Assembly: GCA_002352425.1 (NCBI GenBank)
Contig: DEIK01000098.1
Location: forward strand, 1 to 39,638
Reading direction: 5' to 3'
Source: Rhodobacteraceae bacterium UBA2776
GTDB taxonomy: Bacteria; Pseudomonadota; Alphaproteobacteria; Rhodobacterales; Rhodobacteraceae
DNA: 39,638 bases
In this document: positions 1 to 8,324 of the stretch, piece after piece
Numbering within the stretch: the first letter of the stretch is position 1
Layout: the number at the start of each line of letters is the position of its first letter
Notes under the pieces: generated by a model
Told to the model about the DNA's origin: nothing
The model's input: only the letters and a program-made list of their open reading frames with translations
Databases searched by the model: none
Made by a program: the position numbers and the translations under genes

Positions 1-277
1 TAGCGGCAACAACTTGAGGATGCCGGTGAAACGCCATTCATAGACCCTCAACAAATGTATCACTGTAAACGAGCGCTTACCCAGAGGGTTTGTACACTCA
101 GGTTGCCCGTTTTAGTTTAGCAAATCCCAACCAATCTCGGTCAAGATTATTACGCCAAATGGCAGAGCATTAGAGGCATAAACTCCAATGCTTTGATCTA
201 TTGAAATGGGAAAAGTCGGGGGCTTGATAAAAGGCATCGATTTAGGATGCCTTTCACCTCCCCCATTGTTATGCTGC
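1..277. other. Gene-poor left edge, downstream of cheD
   Basis: No convincing gene is visible apart from the terminator described separately. A minus-strand ATG at 41-39, with a purine-rich GAGGG only three bases upstream, opens a frame that stays open for 13 codons to the window edge, so the 5' end of another minus-strand gene may begin here. The reading is too short to identify and the SD spacing is poor. Plus-strand frame 1 is open from 4 to 120 but starts after a stop and has no recognisable motif. Confidence 0.3.
229..254 (-). terminator. Rho-independent terminator after cheD
   Basis: A perfect 9-bp inverted repeat (AAAGGCATC / GATGCCTTT) with a 7-nt loop is followed on the minus strand by TTTTAT. 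It lies 24 nt past the cheD stop codon and would end the mcp-cheD transcript. Flanking G5 and C5 runs could extend the stem. The A-run on the other side of the stem means it could also work on the plus strand. Confidence 0.75.
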
Positions 278-790
278 TCAGAACAGTTCGATATCATTGT
301 TCACAGTGTTTACTGGAATTTGAATTTGCTCTTCTGGGAGTTTGGCGCGTCCCAGTAGCTTTTGCCGTGCTCGACCCGAATGCGGCCAAAATTGAATTCG
401 CCTTGCTTGATCACCTCCTAAGCTTTGACCTAGGCAAGAAATACCCTCAGCCTCCAAAAACGAGAGAACAAATTTTCCGTTTCTATCGCCGACATCGGAG
501 AATTTTGATATCATTTTCCCGCCACCAAAGAGCTTTGCTTGCAGGCGCTGTTTGGTACCACCTTGCTTTATAATTGCGTTGATCAACAACTCCATGGCAT
601 TCACCTTGGATCCAATTGCATTTGCGTTGCAACCGGCGCCATGCGGCAACAAAATATGATTCATGCCACCAACGCCAGCAACAGGGTCCCAAAGACATGC
701 CGAAACACAGGAGCCCAAGATGGTTGTAATCATTGCATTTTCGTCAGTCGCGGTTGCAAATTCACCCTGAGTTATGTGGGTTGTCTTCAT
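278..790 (-). CDS. cheD: Chemoreceptor glutamine deamidase CheD
   Basis: CheD deamidates (and can hydrolyse methyl esters of) glutamines in the cytoplasmic helices of chemoreceptors, setting receptor sensitivity. The family signature is present: the catalytic Cys in TILGSCVSACLWDP, the His in GGMNHILLPH, and the later KLFGGGKM and QARRI motifs. Start: the ATG at 790 (MKTTHITQ) has AGGGAG eight bases upstream, whereas the longer frame from 826 has no SD, so 170 residues are called. It lies 98 nt downstream of the large mcp on the same strand and is followed by a terminator, so the two probably form one unit in which CheD acts on the neighbouring receptor. Family call is firm; the pairing is inferred from position. 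Confidence 0.92.
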   Translation of the reverse strand: MKTTHITQGEFATATDENAMITTILGSCVSACLWDPVAGVGGMNHILLPHGAGCNANAIGSKVNAMELLINAIIKQGGTKQRLQAKLFGGGKMISKFSDVGDRNGKFVLSFLEAEGISCLGQSLGGDQARRIQFWPHSGRARQKLLGRAKLPEEQIQIPVNTVNNDIELF

Positions 791-888
791 CAAGTTTGCT
801 CCCTGCTTGCATCCAAAGGACTGCATAGCGGCATGCTTTTCATTTACACTCTTCTACTGCACAAAATTACCGATGGCGTCCGGCCGTC

Positions 889-3800
889 CTAAAAATCTTC
901 CCAATCACTTTCAGAAATTGAGAGAGCTTGTGTAACCGCACCGGATTGCGCAACAGCTGAGTCTTGTGCAACAGCGGTGGTTTTCACGGCTGGATTGACA
1001 CTTTCATTGACACGTGTTTGATCTTCAATGGCCTCACTTTCCTGAAGTAGCTTGACCTTACGATCGCTTTGGAAATCCGGGGCAACAACATTACTCTCGG
1101 ATGCCCCTGTTTGAAATTTGGACATGGTGTCGGAAAGTGTTTCGGCTTCTCTCGTCAATGCATGGCTTGCTGCTGTCGTTTCCTCAAACATTGCGGCATT
1201 TTGTTGGGTCACCTGATCCAACTGATTGACGGAAGTATTGATTTCAACCAATCCAGACGATTGTTCGCTTGCGGAAATTGCGATTGCGGATACATGGCTC
1301 GATATATTGGATACGGATTCAAGTATTTCGCCCAAAGCTTCGCCAGCCCGTCCCACAAGATCCACCCCCCGTTTCACGTGTTGTCCGCTTGCGGAAATTA
1401 GGTCGTTGATTTCCCGCGCCGCATCGGATGATCTCTGAGCCAGTGCTCTTACCTCTGAAGCAACAACCGCAAATCCGCGCCCTGCTTCACCAGCCCTTGC
1501 AGCCTCGACGCCGGCGTTCAGTGCCAGCAAATTTGTTTGGAATGCAATGTCGTCAATCACACTGATAATGCGTGAAATCTGACCGGATGAGGATTGAATT
1601 TCGCTCATCGCATCAACGGCTTCTCGCACAACTTTTCCGCTGGATTCTGCATTTTCCCTAGCGTCCGCTACCACTTGGTTGGCTTGCTCGGCACCATCCG
1701 CTGCAGAACGCACACTAACGGTTAATTCATCAAGGGATGCCGCCGTTTCTTCTAAGGTCGCTGCTTGTCGTTCGGTCCGGCGTGACAGATCATCAGCGGC
1801 ATTGCTGATATCCGATGCTTCTCCACGAACGGTCTCAGCGTTCTCAACCACGTCCAGTATGGCATCTCGCAAGGTGCCTACCGCCCCATTGAAATCATTG
1901 CGCAACTGCTCGTAATCCGGCTTGAAACTGTTGGTGATTTCAGTCGTCAGATCGCCTCCTGAAAGCTCGCGCAAACCAACACGGAGTGCGTCAACTACCT
2001 CAGCCTGGGCCTTTTCCTGTTCAAGACGTGCAGCTTCTGCTTTCTCAATCAATTGCTGGGCCTCAGTTACGTCATTGCCCACAAGCAAAACCTGAACCAT
2101 CTTGTCGCTTCGATCCAGCACAGGGTTAAATGTGCCCTCCACAATTCCGTCGCCCCCCCCGCCTCCATCCAAACGAAATCTTCCGACAATGGACGTTCCT
2201 CCCTCTAAGCTCGCTATGAGAGCGTCTCTTTGCTCGGCCATTTCTGCGTCGAATTCGATCAATGTTTGAACAGTTTTGCCAATTTGACCATTGTCAACGC
2301 CGCCTGTCAGGTTCAGAAAACGTTCATTTGCATGCAACAAGGTACCGTCTGCTGAGAACTCGGCCATTACCTGGTTCTGATCAATCGCTTTAAGAACCGC
2401 ATCTCCCATCCGGGCCTGCGTCACATCTTGCCATTCGACAACGCAACCGAGTTGTTGCGCGTCGGAATCAAGTACAGAGTTGATATCCAGAGAAAATCGA
2501 GTGTTTCCAACTGGAATTTCTGCATGGAATGGCAAGTTGGCGGGGTCGGTCAGAAGCTCACGCACTCGCTTTGGTATCGCGTGGAAAATATCCATGTTAC
2601 AACCAACCACCTGCAGTGCATCAAAATCGGCGTTCACTTTCTTGAACTGGTCTTCATGCTCAACCAGCATTTTTGTAACAGATGAATTGACGGATTGAAT
2701 TGTGAAGTCCTGATCTACAATCATGAGACCGGCAGATGCCCCCTCAAAGGCCGTGCCTTTGAACAAGGTTTCAGCAGAAGCATCTTTTGCTTTTTTCAAC
2801 GTGTCACGCAGATTTTCCAGAATCGATGCGATTTCGCCAATTTCATCACCACGGCCAACCGCCGGAATTTCAGTGTCATACCCCTCTAATGCAACTTGTT
2901 TCATGGCCTTGCCGACGCCAATCAAAGGCTTACCGACGCTGCGCGCCAAAAAGATTGCAATAAGGGCCGAAAATGCAGCAATAACCCAACCAGCGAGCAA
3001 CATCCGATTCCGCACGCCAACTACAGACGTCAACACTTCGTCGATATCTTGTTGCGCAATCAGGGCCCATTTGACGTCACCAAATTGCACAAGCGCATAG
3101 GCAGCCAAGACATCTTGACCATTGATCCCAACAACATTTGCGATTCCCGAAGCCCCCGACAATGCAAGATCAACCAGTTCGGGCTCAACCGTGATACCGG
3201 CAATCGCGGCCTCATCCTTGTAATTTGACCCAAGCCTTGGATGGTAGTCCGGCCCCACAGCCAATGTAATGCCAGTTTCACCCAAACCAGCATAGGAATC
3301 GAACACTTCATGGACGGATTCTGTGGATATCTGAATCGCATAAACCCCCATAACCGAACCATTCACAGATAGAATTGGGGCGGCCATAAATCCTGCTAGA
3401 TCATCATTGCTTGGTGCGTAGGGTTTCAGATCGACAAATGCCGTTTCATTCGGCCCCAAGGTCAACGCCTGCTTGTATGCAGTTGCCAAGCCGGATTCGT
3501 TTAACGTGCCGGTAACAAGATTTGTTGCAAAATCAGCCTCTTTCAAGACCGAGTAGACCAAGTTACCTTCCAAATCGAACAAGAAAACATCGTAGTATGC
3601 GTTACGTTTCATCAAGGTTTCGTAGACTGGATGGTGGCGACGGTGGCGGCGCGAGTAATCCGTTTGCACCGCAGAGAAATTCATCACGGCGGGAGACTCT
3701 GCATCTGTGGCGTCCGTCGGATCAGGTGCCGGGAAGTTTTCTTGCAAAAAGTCGGTCTTGTTTCCCGGCAATGCCGCCCATGCACCGATAAATTCATTGA

Positions 3801-4047
3801 CCGCACGACGTGAAGACGGGCTGCTGGACTGCGCAATAACTTCTCTGGATATAGTTTTGTACCAAGTCGAAATGTTTTCCGACCTGGTTTCCAGCGCGAT
3901 CTCCATGCGCTCCTCGGCGCTTTGGATCAGCGTCCCTTTGGCCTCATTGTAAGCAAAAAACCCCATCGCAATAAGAGCCACAGCACTTAGTGACAGCATG
4001 ATAAAGGGGAGTTTTACAGCAATTTTGATGTTGTTTAGAAACGACAT
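889..4047 (-). CDS. Methyl-accepting chemotaxis protein, Cache-PAS-PAS, C-terminal DWEDF
   Basis: Membrane chemoreceptor of about 1052 residues. Order: TM1 (about 12-34), a periplasmic double-Cache-like sensor (about 35-345; YDVFLFDLEGNLVYSV, MGVYAIQIS), TM2 (about 349-369), HAMP, two PAS domains (about 430-545 and 550-665), a second HAMP-like linker (LRELSGGDLTTEI), and the signalling domain with its hairpin tip around residue 832 (DIAFQTNLLALNAGVEAARA). It ends in DWEDF, which resembles the NWETF tether for CheR/CheB on enterobacterial receptors. Start: ATG 4047 has GGAG nine bases upstream; the frame extends further upstream without an SD. A sigma-28-like promoter precedes it and cheD follows. 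A run of eight C (2153-2160) encodes a glycine string between PAS2 strands. The ligand cannot be read from sequence; the double PAS suggests additional cytoplasmic redox or ligand sensing. Confidence 0.95.
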   Translation of the reverse strand: MSFLNNIKIAVKLPFIMLSLSAVALIAMGFFAYNEAKGTLIQSAEERMEIALETRSENISTWYKTISREVIAQSSSPSSRRAVNEFIGAWAALPGNKTDFLQENFPAPDPTDATDAESPAVMNFSAVQTDYSRRHRRHHPVYETLMKRNAYYDVFLFDLEGNLVYSVLKEADFATNLVTGTLNESGLATAYKQALTLGPNETAFVDLKPYAPSNDDLAGFMAAPILSVNGSVMGVYAIQISTESVHEVFDSYAGLGETGITLAVGPDYHPRLGSNYKDEAAIAGITVEPELVDLALSGASGIANVVGINGQDVLAAYALVQFGDVKWALIAQQDIDEVLTSVVGVRNRMLLAGWVIAAFSALIAIFLARSVGKPLIGVGKAMKQVALEGYDTEIPAVGRGDEIGEIASILENLRDTLKKAKDASAETLFKGTAFEGASAGLMIVDQDFTIQSVNSSVTKMLVEHEDQFKKVNADFDALQVVGCNMDIFHAIPKRVRELLTDPANLPFHAEIPVGNTRFSLDINSVLDSDAQQLGCVVEWQDVTQARMGDAVLKAIDQNQVMAEFSADGTLLHANERFLNLTGGVDNGQIGKTVQTLIEFDAEMAEQRDALIASLEGGTSIVGRFRLDGGGGGDGIVEGTFNPVLDRSDKMVQVLLVGNDVTEAQQLIEKAEAARLEQEKAQAEVVDALRVGLRELSGGDLTTEITNSFKPDYEQLRNDFNGAVGTLRDAILDVVENAETVRGEASDISNAADDLSRRTERQAATLEETAASLDELTVSVRSAADGAEQANQVVADARENAESSGKVVREAVDAMSEIQSSSGQISRIISVIDDIAFQTNLLALNAGVEAARAGEAGRGFAVVASEVRALAQRSSDAAREINDLISASGQHVKRGVDLVGRAGEALGEILESVSNISSHVSAIAISASEQSSGLVEINTSVNQLDQVTQQNAAMFEETTAASHALTREAETLSDTMSKFQTGASESNVVAPDFQSDRKVKLLQESEAIEDQTRVNESVNPAVKTTAVAQDSAVAQSGAVTQALSISESDWEDF

Positions 4048-4131
4048 TGTCCAGTTCTCCACACGATGAGACACAAAGGACAACGGCAAGGCACCATGTC
4101 CGGGATCTGTGTCCACAATTGAGGTGGACTA

Positions 4132-4158
4132 TTGTCTGCTAAAATGAAGATTCGTTTA
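4132..4158 (-). promoter_or_regulatory. Sigma-28 (FliA)-like promoter of the chemoreceptor
   Basis: On the minus strand TAAA (4158-4155) is followed by exactly 15 bases and then GCAGACAA (4139-4132). The flagellar sigma-28 consensus is TAAA-N15-GCCGATAA, so the -35 matches fully and the -10 matches six of eight. The predicted transcript start near 4125 gives a leader of about 78 nt to the mcp ATG. Flagellar-class control would be usual for a chemoreceptor. Confidence 0.55.
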
Positions 4159-4269
4159 AACCGCGCCAGCCAATCCGCCCGATCCGGTAAATCGGGGCAA
4201 ATCAAACAAAGGGAATGGCTAAAATTTTATCGACCAACGCCGGTTTGGCACCGGGTCAGTCGTGAAATT

Positions 4270-4728
4270 TTACTGGCTTAGCAATTGGCTCGGATTGAAG
4301 TTGCCAAAGTTGCCCAACAATTGACGGATAAACGAAATACCTTTGACATTGGTGTCCGTTATGCGCCGTGACAAGACCACAACGCGCCCGTCTTCCAGCG
4401 TGAATCGTTCAATGTTTTCAACGACTCCCGCCTCTGTAAAGGTGATGGCGAGCAATTGGCGGTCAATGATTTTGGGGGCCTTAAACGCGAAATGGCGCCA
4501 GCGGCTTTGGGTGTAATACCATCCGCCGCTTTCCAGCACACCAATGGAAGTTGGACGCCCAATCGCATCGGCCACGGAATCGCGTGTATCAACACCAACG
4601 ATGATCTGTTCCAGATCGGTGTCCGCTGGTACATAGCCATGGTCTTGGAAAGTGGCGGCACAAGCGCTAACTGCCAATATCAGCAGTCCAAGCGCAGCTT
4701 TTTTTATGTATCCAACGCGTTTTAACAT
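4270..4728 (-). CDS. bamE: Outer membrane assembly lipoprotein BamE (SmpA/OmlA family)
   Basis: Small lipoprotein of the BAM complex, which folds beta-barrel proteins into the outer membrane. The N-terminus has a Lys/Arg start, a hydrophobic stretch and a lipobox (LAVSAC, Cys 23). The SmpA/OmlA core follows: GVDTRDSVADAIGRPTS, SGGWYYTQSRWRHFAF and the RQLLAITFTEAGVVENIERF strand pair. At 152 residues it has the usual alphaproteobacterial length. AAAGG six bases upstream supports the ATG at 4728. It is divergent from the DUF177 gene across about 96 bp. Confidence 0.9.
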   Translation of the reverse strand: MLKRVGYIKKAALGLLILAVSACAATFQDHGYVPADTDLEQIIVGVDTRDSVADAIGRPTSIGVLESGGWYYTQSRWRHFAFKAPKIIDRQLLAITFTEAGVVENIERFTLEDGRVVVLSRRITDTNVKGISFIRQLLGNFGNFNPSQLLSQ

Positions 4729-4824
4729 ACCCAGCCTTTTGCTCCGCCCCTTGCCTTAGCCCTGATCACATCGTAATCGAACCTTATATGTCCGGCTTAT
4801 AGAAGGTTTGACTGCGGTTCAAGA

Positions 4825-5388
4825 ATGGAAGTTGCAAAGCAAATGACAGCGAACAAACAAAATCTGCATGTCTCGGGATTGAACAGCAAGGGGCCGACCG
4901 CCTTTGAGGTGCAGCCCGAGGCCCAACAGCGCAAAGCGATTGCCAAAATGCTGGATTTGATTGACCTGCGCAAAATCCGTTTTACAGGGGAAATCCGGCC
5001 ATCGGGCGACGCGGATTGGGCTTTGAAGGGGCATCTGGGGGCCACGGTTGTGCAGCCTTGTGTAGTGACACTGGCCCCGGTCAGCAGCCGCATTGATATA
5101 AAGGTGGCGCGGCTATTTGTTGATCAACCACCTGTTTATAATGAGGACGAAGAAGAAATCGAAGTGCCGCAGGGAGATGAAGTGGAACCCTTGGGCAGCC
5201 ACATAGATATGGAGGCCGTGATGGTCGAGGCCTTGTCGCTGGCGCTGCCGCTGTATCCCAAAGCCGAGGGGGCTCACTTGGAAACCGGTACATTTACAGA
5301 AGAGGGCAAAGCGCCCATGTCAGATGAGGAAGCCCGCCCTTTTGCGGCGCTGTCTGCCCTGCGCGACAAGCTGAAAGACGACAAATAA
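4825..5388 (+). CDS. DUF177 (YceD-like) protein upstream of rpmF
   Basis: DUF177/YceD proteins are encoded next to rpmF in most bacteria and are linked to 23S rRNA and ribosome metabolism. Seen here: the conserved core GHLGATVVQPCVVTLAPVSS (Cys near residue 92), an acidic stretch (NEDEEEIEV) and a C-terminal segment with LPLYPKAEGA. The start is uncertain: 4825 has almost no SD, while an in-frame ATG at 4843 (MTANKQNLHVSG) gives an N-terminus closer to the family and has GGAAG ten bases upstream. The protein is thus 181 or 187 residues. rpmF follows after 188 bp that contain two palindromes. Confidence 0.85.
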   Translation: MEVAKQMTANKQNLHVSGLNSKGPTAFEVQPEAQQRKAIAKMLDLIDLRKIRFTGEIRPSGDADWALKGHLGATVVQPCVVTLAPVSSRIDIKVARLFVDQPPVYNEDEEEIEVPQGDEVEPLGSHIDMEAVMVEALSLALPLYPKAEGAHLETGTFTEEGKAPMSDEEARPFAALSALRDKLKDDK

Positions 5389-5489
5389 CGGTCAGCGGTT
5401 GTGAACCTAACATAGACCATGCCAAAGCGCCCAAAAAAACCCTTGCGCCAGCTCAAATTCCCAGTATGTTCCGCGCTCGCGCAGATGAT

Positions 5490-5507
5490 GGGTTGTATAT
5501 TCAACCC
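5490..5507. promoter_or_regulatory. Inverted repeat GGGTTG-N6-CAACCC before rpmF
   Basis: GGGTTG and CAACCC flank an AT spacer (TATATT). The element lies 70 bp upstream of the rpmF start, and its centre is 51 bp from that of the next palindrome, about five helical turns. It overlaps a weak possible promoter (TTGTAT, 18 bp, TATGAG). It could be an operator half-set or chance; the two palindromes differ in sequence. Confidence 0.35.
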
Positions 5508-5541
5508 CGGTTGGCGTATGAGACATAAAGATATGAAACGC

Positions 5542-5557
5542 AGGGGTATATACCCCT
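5542..5557. promoter_or_regulatory. Perfect 16-bp palindrome AGGGGTATATACCCCT before rpmF
   Basis: All eight base pairs match. It lies 19 bp before the rpmF ATG, downstream of any likely promoter, so it could be an operator or form a hairpin in the 5' leader of the rpmF-plsX-fabH transcript. A protein operator fits better, because an RNA stem would have almost no loop. The GAGG Shine-Dalgarno of rpmF lies just downstream and is not within the palindrome. No regulator can be named from the sequence. Confidence 0.5.
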
Positions 5558-5576
5558 ATTAGCCCGAGGTTGTGAC

Positions 5577-5786
5577 ATGGCTGTTCCTAAGAGTAAGATT
5601 TCGCGGTCACGCCGCGGTGAACGTCGTTCGCACGATGCATTGGTTGCTGGCAACCCTGCTGAGTGCCCGAATTGCGGCGAACTAAAGCGCCCACATCACG
5701 TTTGTGCTGACTGCGGTCACTATGCAGAGCGTGAAGTTGTTGCTGTCGTTGACGACGTGGACTTCGACGACGAAGACGCGGCGTAA
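5577..5786 (+). CDS. rpmF: 50S ribosomal protein L32
   Basis: Structural protein of the large ribosomal subunit. The signature N-terminus MAVPKSKISRSRRGERRSHD is followed by a Cys4 zinc ribbon (CPNC and CADC), so this is the zinc-binding C+ form. The last 14 residues are strongly acidic (VVDDVDFDDEDAA). At 69 residues it has normal alphaproteobacterial length. GAGG eight bases upstream supports the start. plsX begins 24 bp downstream, preserving the classic rpmF-plsX-fabH order that ties ribosome and lipid synthesis. Confidence 0.97.
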   Translation: MAVPKSKISRSRRGERRSHDALVAGNPAECPNCGELKRPHHVCADCGHYAEREVVAVVDDVDFDDEDAA

Positions 5787-5810
5787 GGCACGCGCTTTGG
5801 CACCTAGAGC

Positions 5811-6902
5811 ATGACATCGGACAAAAACACCCCAACCACTCTGAGTGCAAAACGCACCATTATTTCCGTTGACGCCATGGGCGGCGATCTGGGGCCGGCA
5901 GCTGTTATTGCCGGCATTTCCCGTTCGGCCTCTCAAAATCCGAATATCGGGTTTATCGTCAGCGGTGACAAGCCCACGTTAGAAGGGCTGTTCGCCAAAA
6001 AACCCGGCTTGGCCGAGCGTTGCGAGCTGCGTCATGCCGAAGAAGTTGTCACAATGGACGCCAAGCCTAGCCATGTGATGCGCTACGGCAAGAAAACCTC
6101 GATGTGGTCGGCTGTTGAGGCTGTGAACACCGGGGAGGCTTCGGTCTGTGTGTCTTGCGGCAACACCGGTGCCTTGATGGCCGTTTCGATGATCCGCCTG
6201 CGCAAATTGCCCAGCATCAACCGCCCCGCCATCGCCTGTCTTTGGCCATCGCGCAATAAAGGCGGCTTTAATATTATGTTGGACGTTGGCGCGGACATCC
6301 GCGCCGATCAAGAAGACCTGCTGCAATACGCCTTAATGGGGGCCTCTTACGCGCGTAACGGCATGGGCATTGCGCAACCGCGTGTTGGCCTGCTGAATGT
6401 CGGCACCGAAGAACATAAAGGGCGCGCCGAGTTAAAAGTCGCGCATGAGCTGATCTCGGAGGCCGCAGCAGCCGCCAATTTTGAATTTGTCGGCTTTGTC
6501 GAGGGGGGGGACATTCCGTCTGACCGCGTTGACGTAATTGTGACCGATGGGTTTACGGGCAATGTGGCCCTTAAAACCGGCGAAGGCACTGCAAGCCTGA
6601 TCAGCGATTTCCTGCGCGAGGCCTTCAAGGCCACCCCGTTTGCACGCATCGCCTCGATTTTGGCGCTGTCATCCCTTACACGGTTGAAAAAACGCATTGA
6701 TCCGCGGCGGGTCAATGGTGGCGTGTTCTTGGGATTGAATGGCACGGTGATAAAATCACATGGGTCCGCCGATGAAACCGGCATAGCGGCGGCGATCCAA
6801 TTGGCGGTCACCCTGTCACAATCAGATTTCACCCATAAACTGGCCCTAAGGGTTGCATCTGCATCCTCGGCCCGCCAAGATAATCCACAACCAGAAAAAT
6901 AA
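5811..6902 (+). CDS. plsX: Phosphate acyltransferase PlsX
   Basis: PlsX converts acyl-ACP to acyl-phosphate, the donor used by PlsY in the first step of phospholipid synthesis; it is a peripheral membrane enzyme. Family motifs: ISVDAMGGDLGP at the N-terminus, SCGNTGALMAVS, NIMLDVGADI and VTDGFTGNVALKTGEGTASL. Length 363 is typical. The start has little SD and may be translated by coupling with rpmF 24 bp upstream. A run of eight G (6503-6510) lies in-frame in the middle of the gene. fabH follows 11 bp later. Confidence 0.96.
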   Translation: MTSDKNTPTTLSAKRTIISVDAMGGDLGPAAVIAGISRSASQNPNIGFIVSGDKPTLEGLFAKKPGLAERCELRHAEEVVTMDAKPSHVMRYGKKTSMWSAVEAVNTGEASVCVSCGNTGALMAVSMIRLRKLPSINRPAIACLWPSRNKGGFNIMLDVGADIRADQEDLLQYALMGASYARNGMGIAQPRVGLLNVGTEEHKGRAELKVAHELISEAAAAANFEFVGFVEGGDIPSDRVDVIVTDGFTGNVALKTGEGTASLISDFLREAFKATPFARIASILALSSLTRLKKRIDPRRVNGGVFLGLNGTVIKSHGSADETGIAAAIQLAVTLSQSDFTHKLALRVASASSARQDNPQPEK

Positions 6903-6913
6903 CAGGCAATCGA

Positions 6914-7888
6914 ATGACTTTACGCGCCGTGGCAATTGGTGTCGGGCATTACCTGCCCGACCGCATCGTCCCCAACAGCGAGTTTGAAAAAACGCTGGAT
7001 ACAACGGATGAATGGATTCGCAGCCGTTCAGGCATCGAACGCCGCCACATCGCGGCCGATGGCCAAACCACCTCGCAATTGGCCGTTTTCGCCGCCAACG
7101 CTGCCCTCAAAGACGCCGGATGCACAGCCGATAATATTGACGCGGTTGTTGTGGCAACTTCGACGCCGGATCACACTTTTCCGTCTGTGGCAACGATGGT
7201 GCAGGCCGAAATCGGCATGACGCGCGGGTTTGCCTTTGATGTGCAGGCGGTTTGCGCCGGATTTGTCTATGCGCTGGCCAATGCCAACGCGCTGATCCTG
7301 TCGGGTCAGGCCAAACGCGTGCTGGTGATCGGGGCTGAAACCTTTAGCCGGATCATGGACTGGACCGACCGTGCGACCTGCGTTTTGTTCGGCGATGGCG
7401 CAGGCGCGCTGGTTCTAGAGGCCCAGGACGGCACCGGCAGCGCCGATGATCGCGGCATTCTGGCCACTGACCTGAATTCTGATGGCCGGTATAAGGATAT
7501 GTTGTTTGTGGATGGCGGTGTTTCCACCACGCAAACTGCGGGCTATTTGCGCATGCAAGGCAATGCTCTGTTTCGCCAAGCCGTTGAAAAACTGACGCAA
7601 ACTGCTGAAACGGCTTTGGAAAAAGCAGGCCTTCGAGACAGCGACGTTGATTGGATCGTGCCGCATCAGGCCAATATCCGCATCATCGCAGGCACGGCCA
7701 AAAAGATGGGCATCCCAATGGAACAGGTGATTTTGACCGTTCAGGATCATGGCAACACCTCTGCTGCATCGATTCCCCTCGCCTTGTCCGTTGGCAAGGC
7801 CCGTGGACAGATAAAACAGGGTGATTTGCTGGTCACCGAGGCGATTGGCGGCGGTTTGGCGTGGGGTTCTGTGGTCCTGCGCTGGTAA
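6914..7888 (+). CDS. fabH: Beta-ketoacyl-ACP synthase III
   Basis: FabH condenses acetyl-CoA with malonyl-ACP to start fatty-acid synthesis. The catalytic triad is visible: Cys in AVCAGFVYAL (about residue 115), His in PHQANIRII, and Asn in HGNTSAASIPLAL. The FabH GDGAGALVLE motif is also present. The length, 324, is normal. It is co-transcribed with plsX (11-bp gap, AGG before the ATG), giving one unit that feeds both fatty acid initiation and acyl transfer to glycerol-phosphate. Confidence 0.97.
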   Translation: MTLRAVAIGVGHYLPDRIVPNSEFEKTLDTTDEWIRSRSGIERRHIAADGQTTSQLAVFAANAALKDAGCTADNIDAVVVATSTPDHTFPSVATMVQAEIGMTRGFAFDVQAVCAGFVYALANANALILSGQAKRVLVIGAETFSRIMDWTDRATCVLFGDGAGALVLEAQDGTGSADDRGILATDLNSDGRYKDMLFVDGGVSTTQTAGYLRMQGNALFRQAVEKLTQTAETALEKAGLRDSDVDWIVPHQANIRIIAGTAKKMGIPMEQVILTVQDHGNTSAASIPLALSVGKARGQIKQGDLLVTEAIGGGLAWGSVVLRW

Positions 7889-7944
7889 ATTCCTGCTTAT
7901 TGGGCGTATTTCGGCGTTTAAAGCTCACTTCCAAGCCATTGATA

Positions 7945-7974
7945 TTGACTCGTAAATTCGCTGGCCGCTATGGT
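7945..7974 (+). promoter_or_regulatory. Sigma-70-type promoter of ihfA
   Basis: TTGACT (7945-7950) is separated by 18 bp from TATGGT (7969-7974). The predicted start near 7981 gives a leader of about 30 nt to the ihfA ATG at 8011. It lies in the 122-bp gap after fabH, consistent with ihfA and the merR-type gene being transcribed separately from the lipid genes. Confidence 0.5.
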
Positions 7975-8010
7975 TGTTCAAATCGCATGTAAAGCGAAAT
8001 GGGGGAAGTC

Positions 8011-8313
8011 ATGAGTGAAAAAACTTTAACACGGATGGATCTAAGCGAAGCTGTGTTTCGCGAGGTCGGATTAAGCCGCAATGAATCAGCACAATTGGTC
8101 GAAAGTGTTCTGGGCCATATGTCCGACGCTTTGGTCGCTGGCGAATCCGTTAAAATATCTTCTTTCGGCACCTTTGGGGTGCGCGACAAGGCGGCCCGCA
8201 TTGGTCGCAATCCGAAAACCGGCCAAGAGGTTCCAATCCACCCGCGCCGTGTTTTGACGTTTCGCCCTTCGCACCTGATGAAAGATCGGGTTTCCTCGGG
8301 CAACAAACGCTAA
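8011..8313 (+). CDS. ihfA: Integration host factor alpha subunit
   Basis: DNA-bending nucleoid protein that pairs with IHF beta. The HU/IHF fold is clear: ADLSEAVF-like N-terminal helix (MDLSEAVFREVGLSRNESAQ), GESVKISSFGTFGVRDK and the DNA-inserting arm GRNPKTGQEVPI with its Pro. The start at 8011 (MSEKTLTR) has GGGGGAAG directly upstream at good spacing; an in-frame ATG at 7999 lies over that SD and is less likely. The protein is 100 residues. It is followed 11 bp later by the MerR-type gene, the usual alphaproteobacterial order. Confidence 0.95.
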   Translation: MSEKTLTRMDLSEAVFREVGLSRNESAQLVESVLGHMSDALVAGESVKISSFGTFGVRDKAARIGRNPKTGQEVPIHPRRVLTFRPSHLMKDRVSSGNKR

Positions 8314-8324
8314 GGGGGCGCGTC

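Noticed and set aside
112..297. Open frame of 61 codons on the minus strand overlapping the end of cheD
   Set aside because: Starts inside cheD with no SD, spans the terminator hairpin, and shows no motif.
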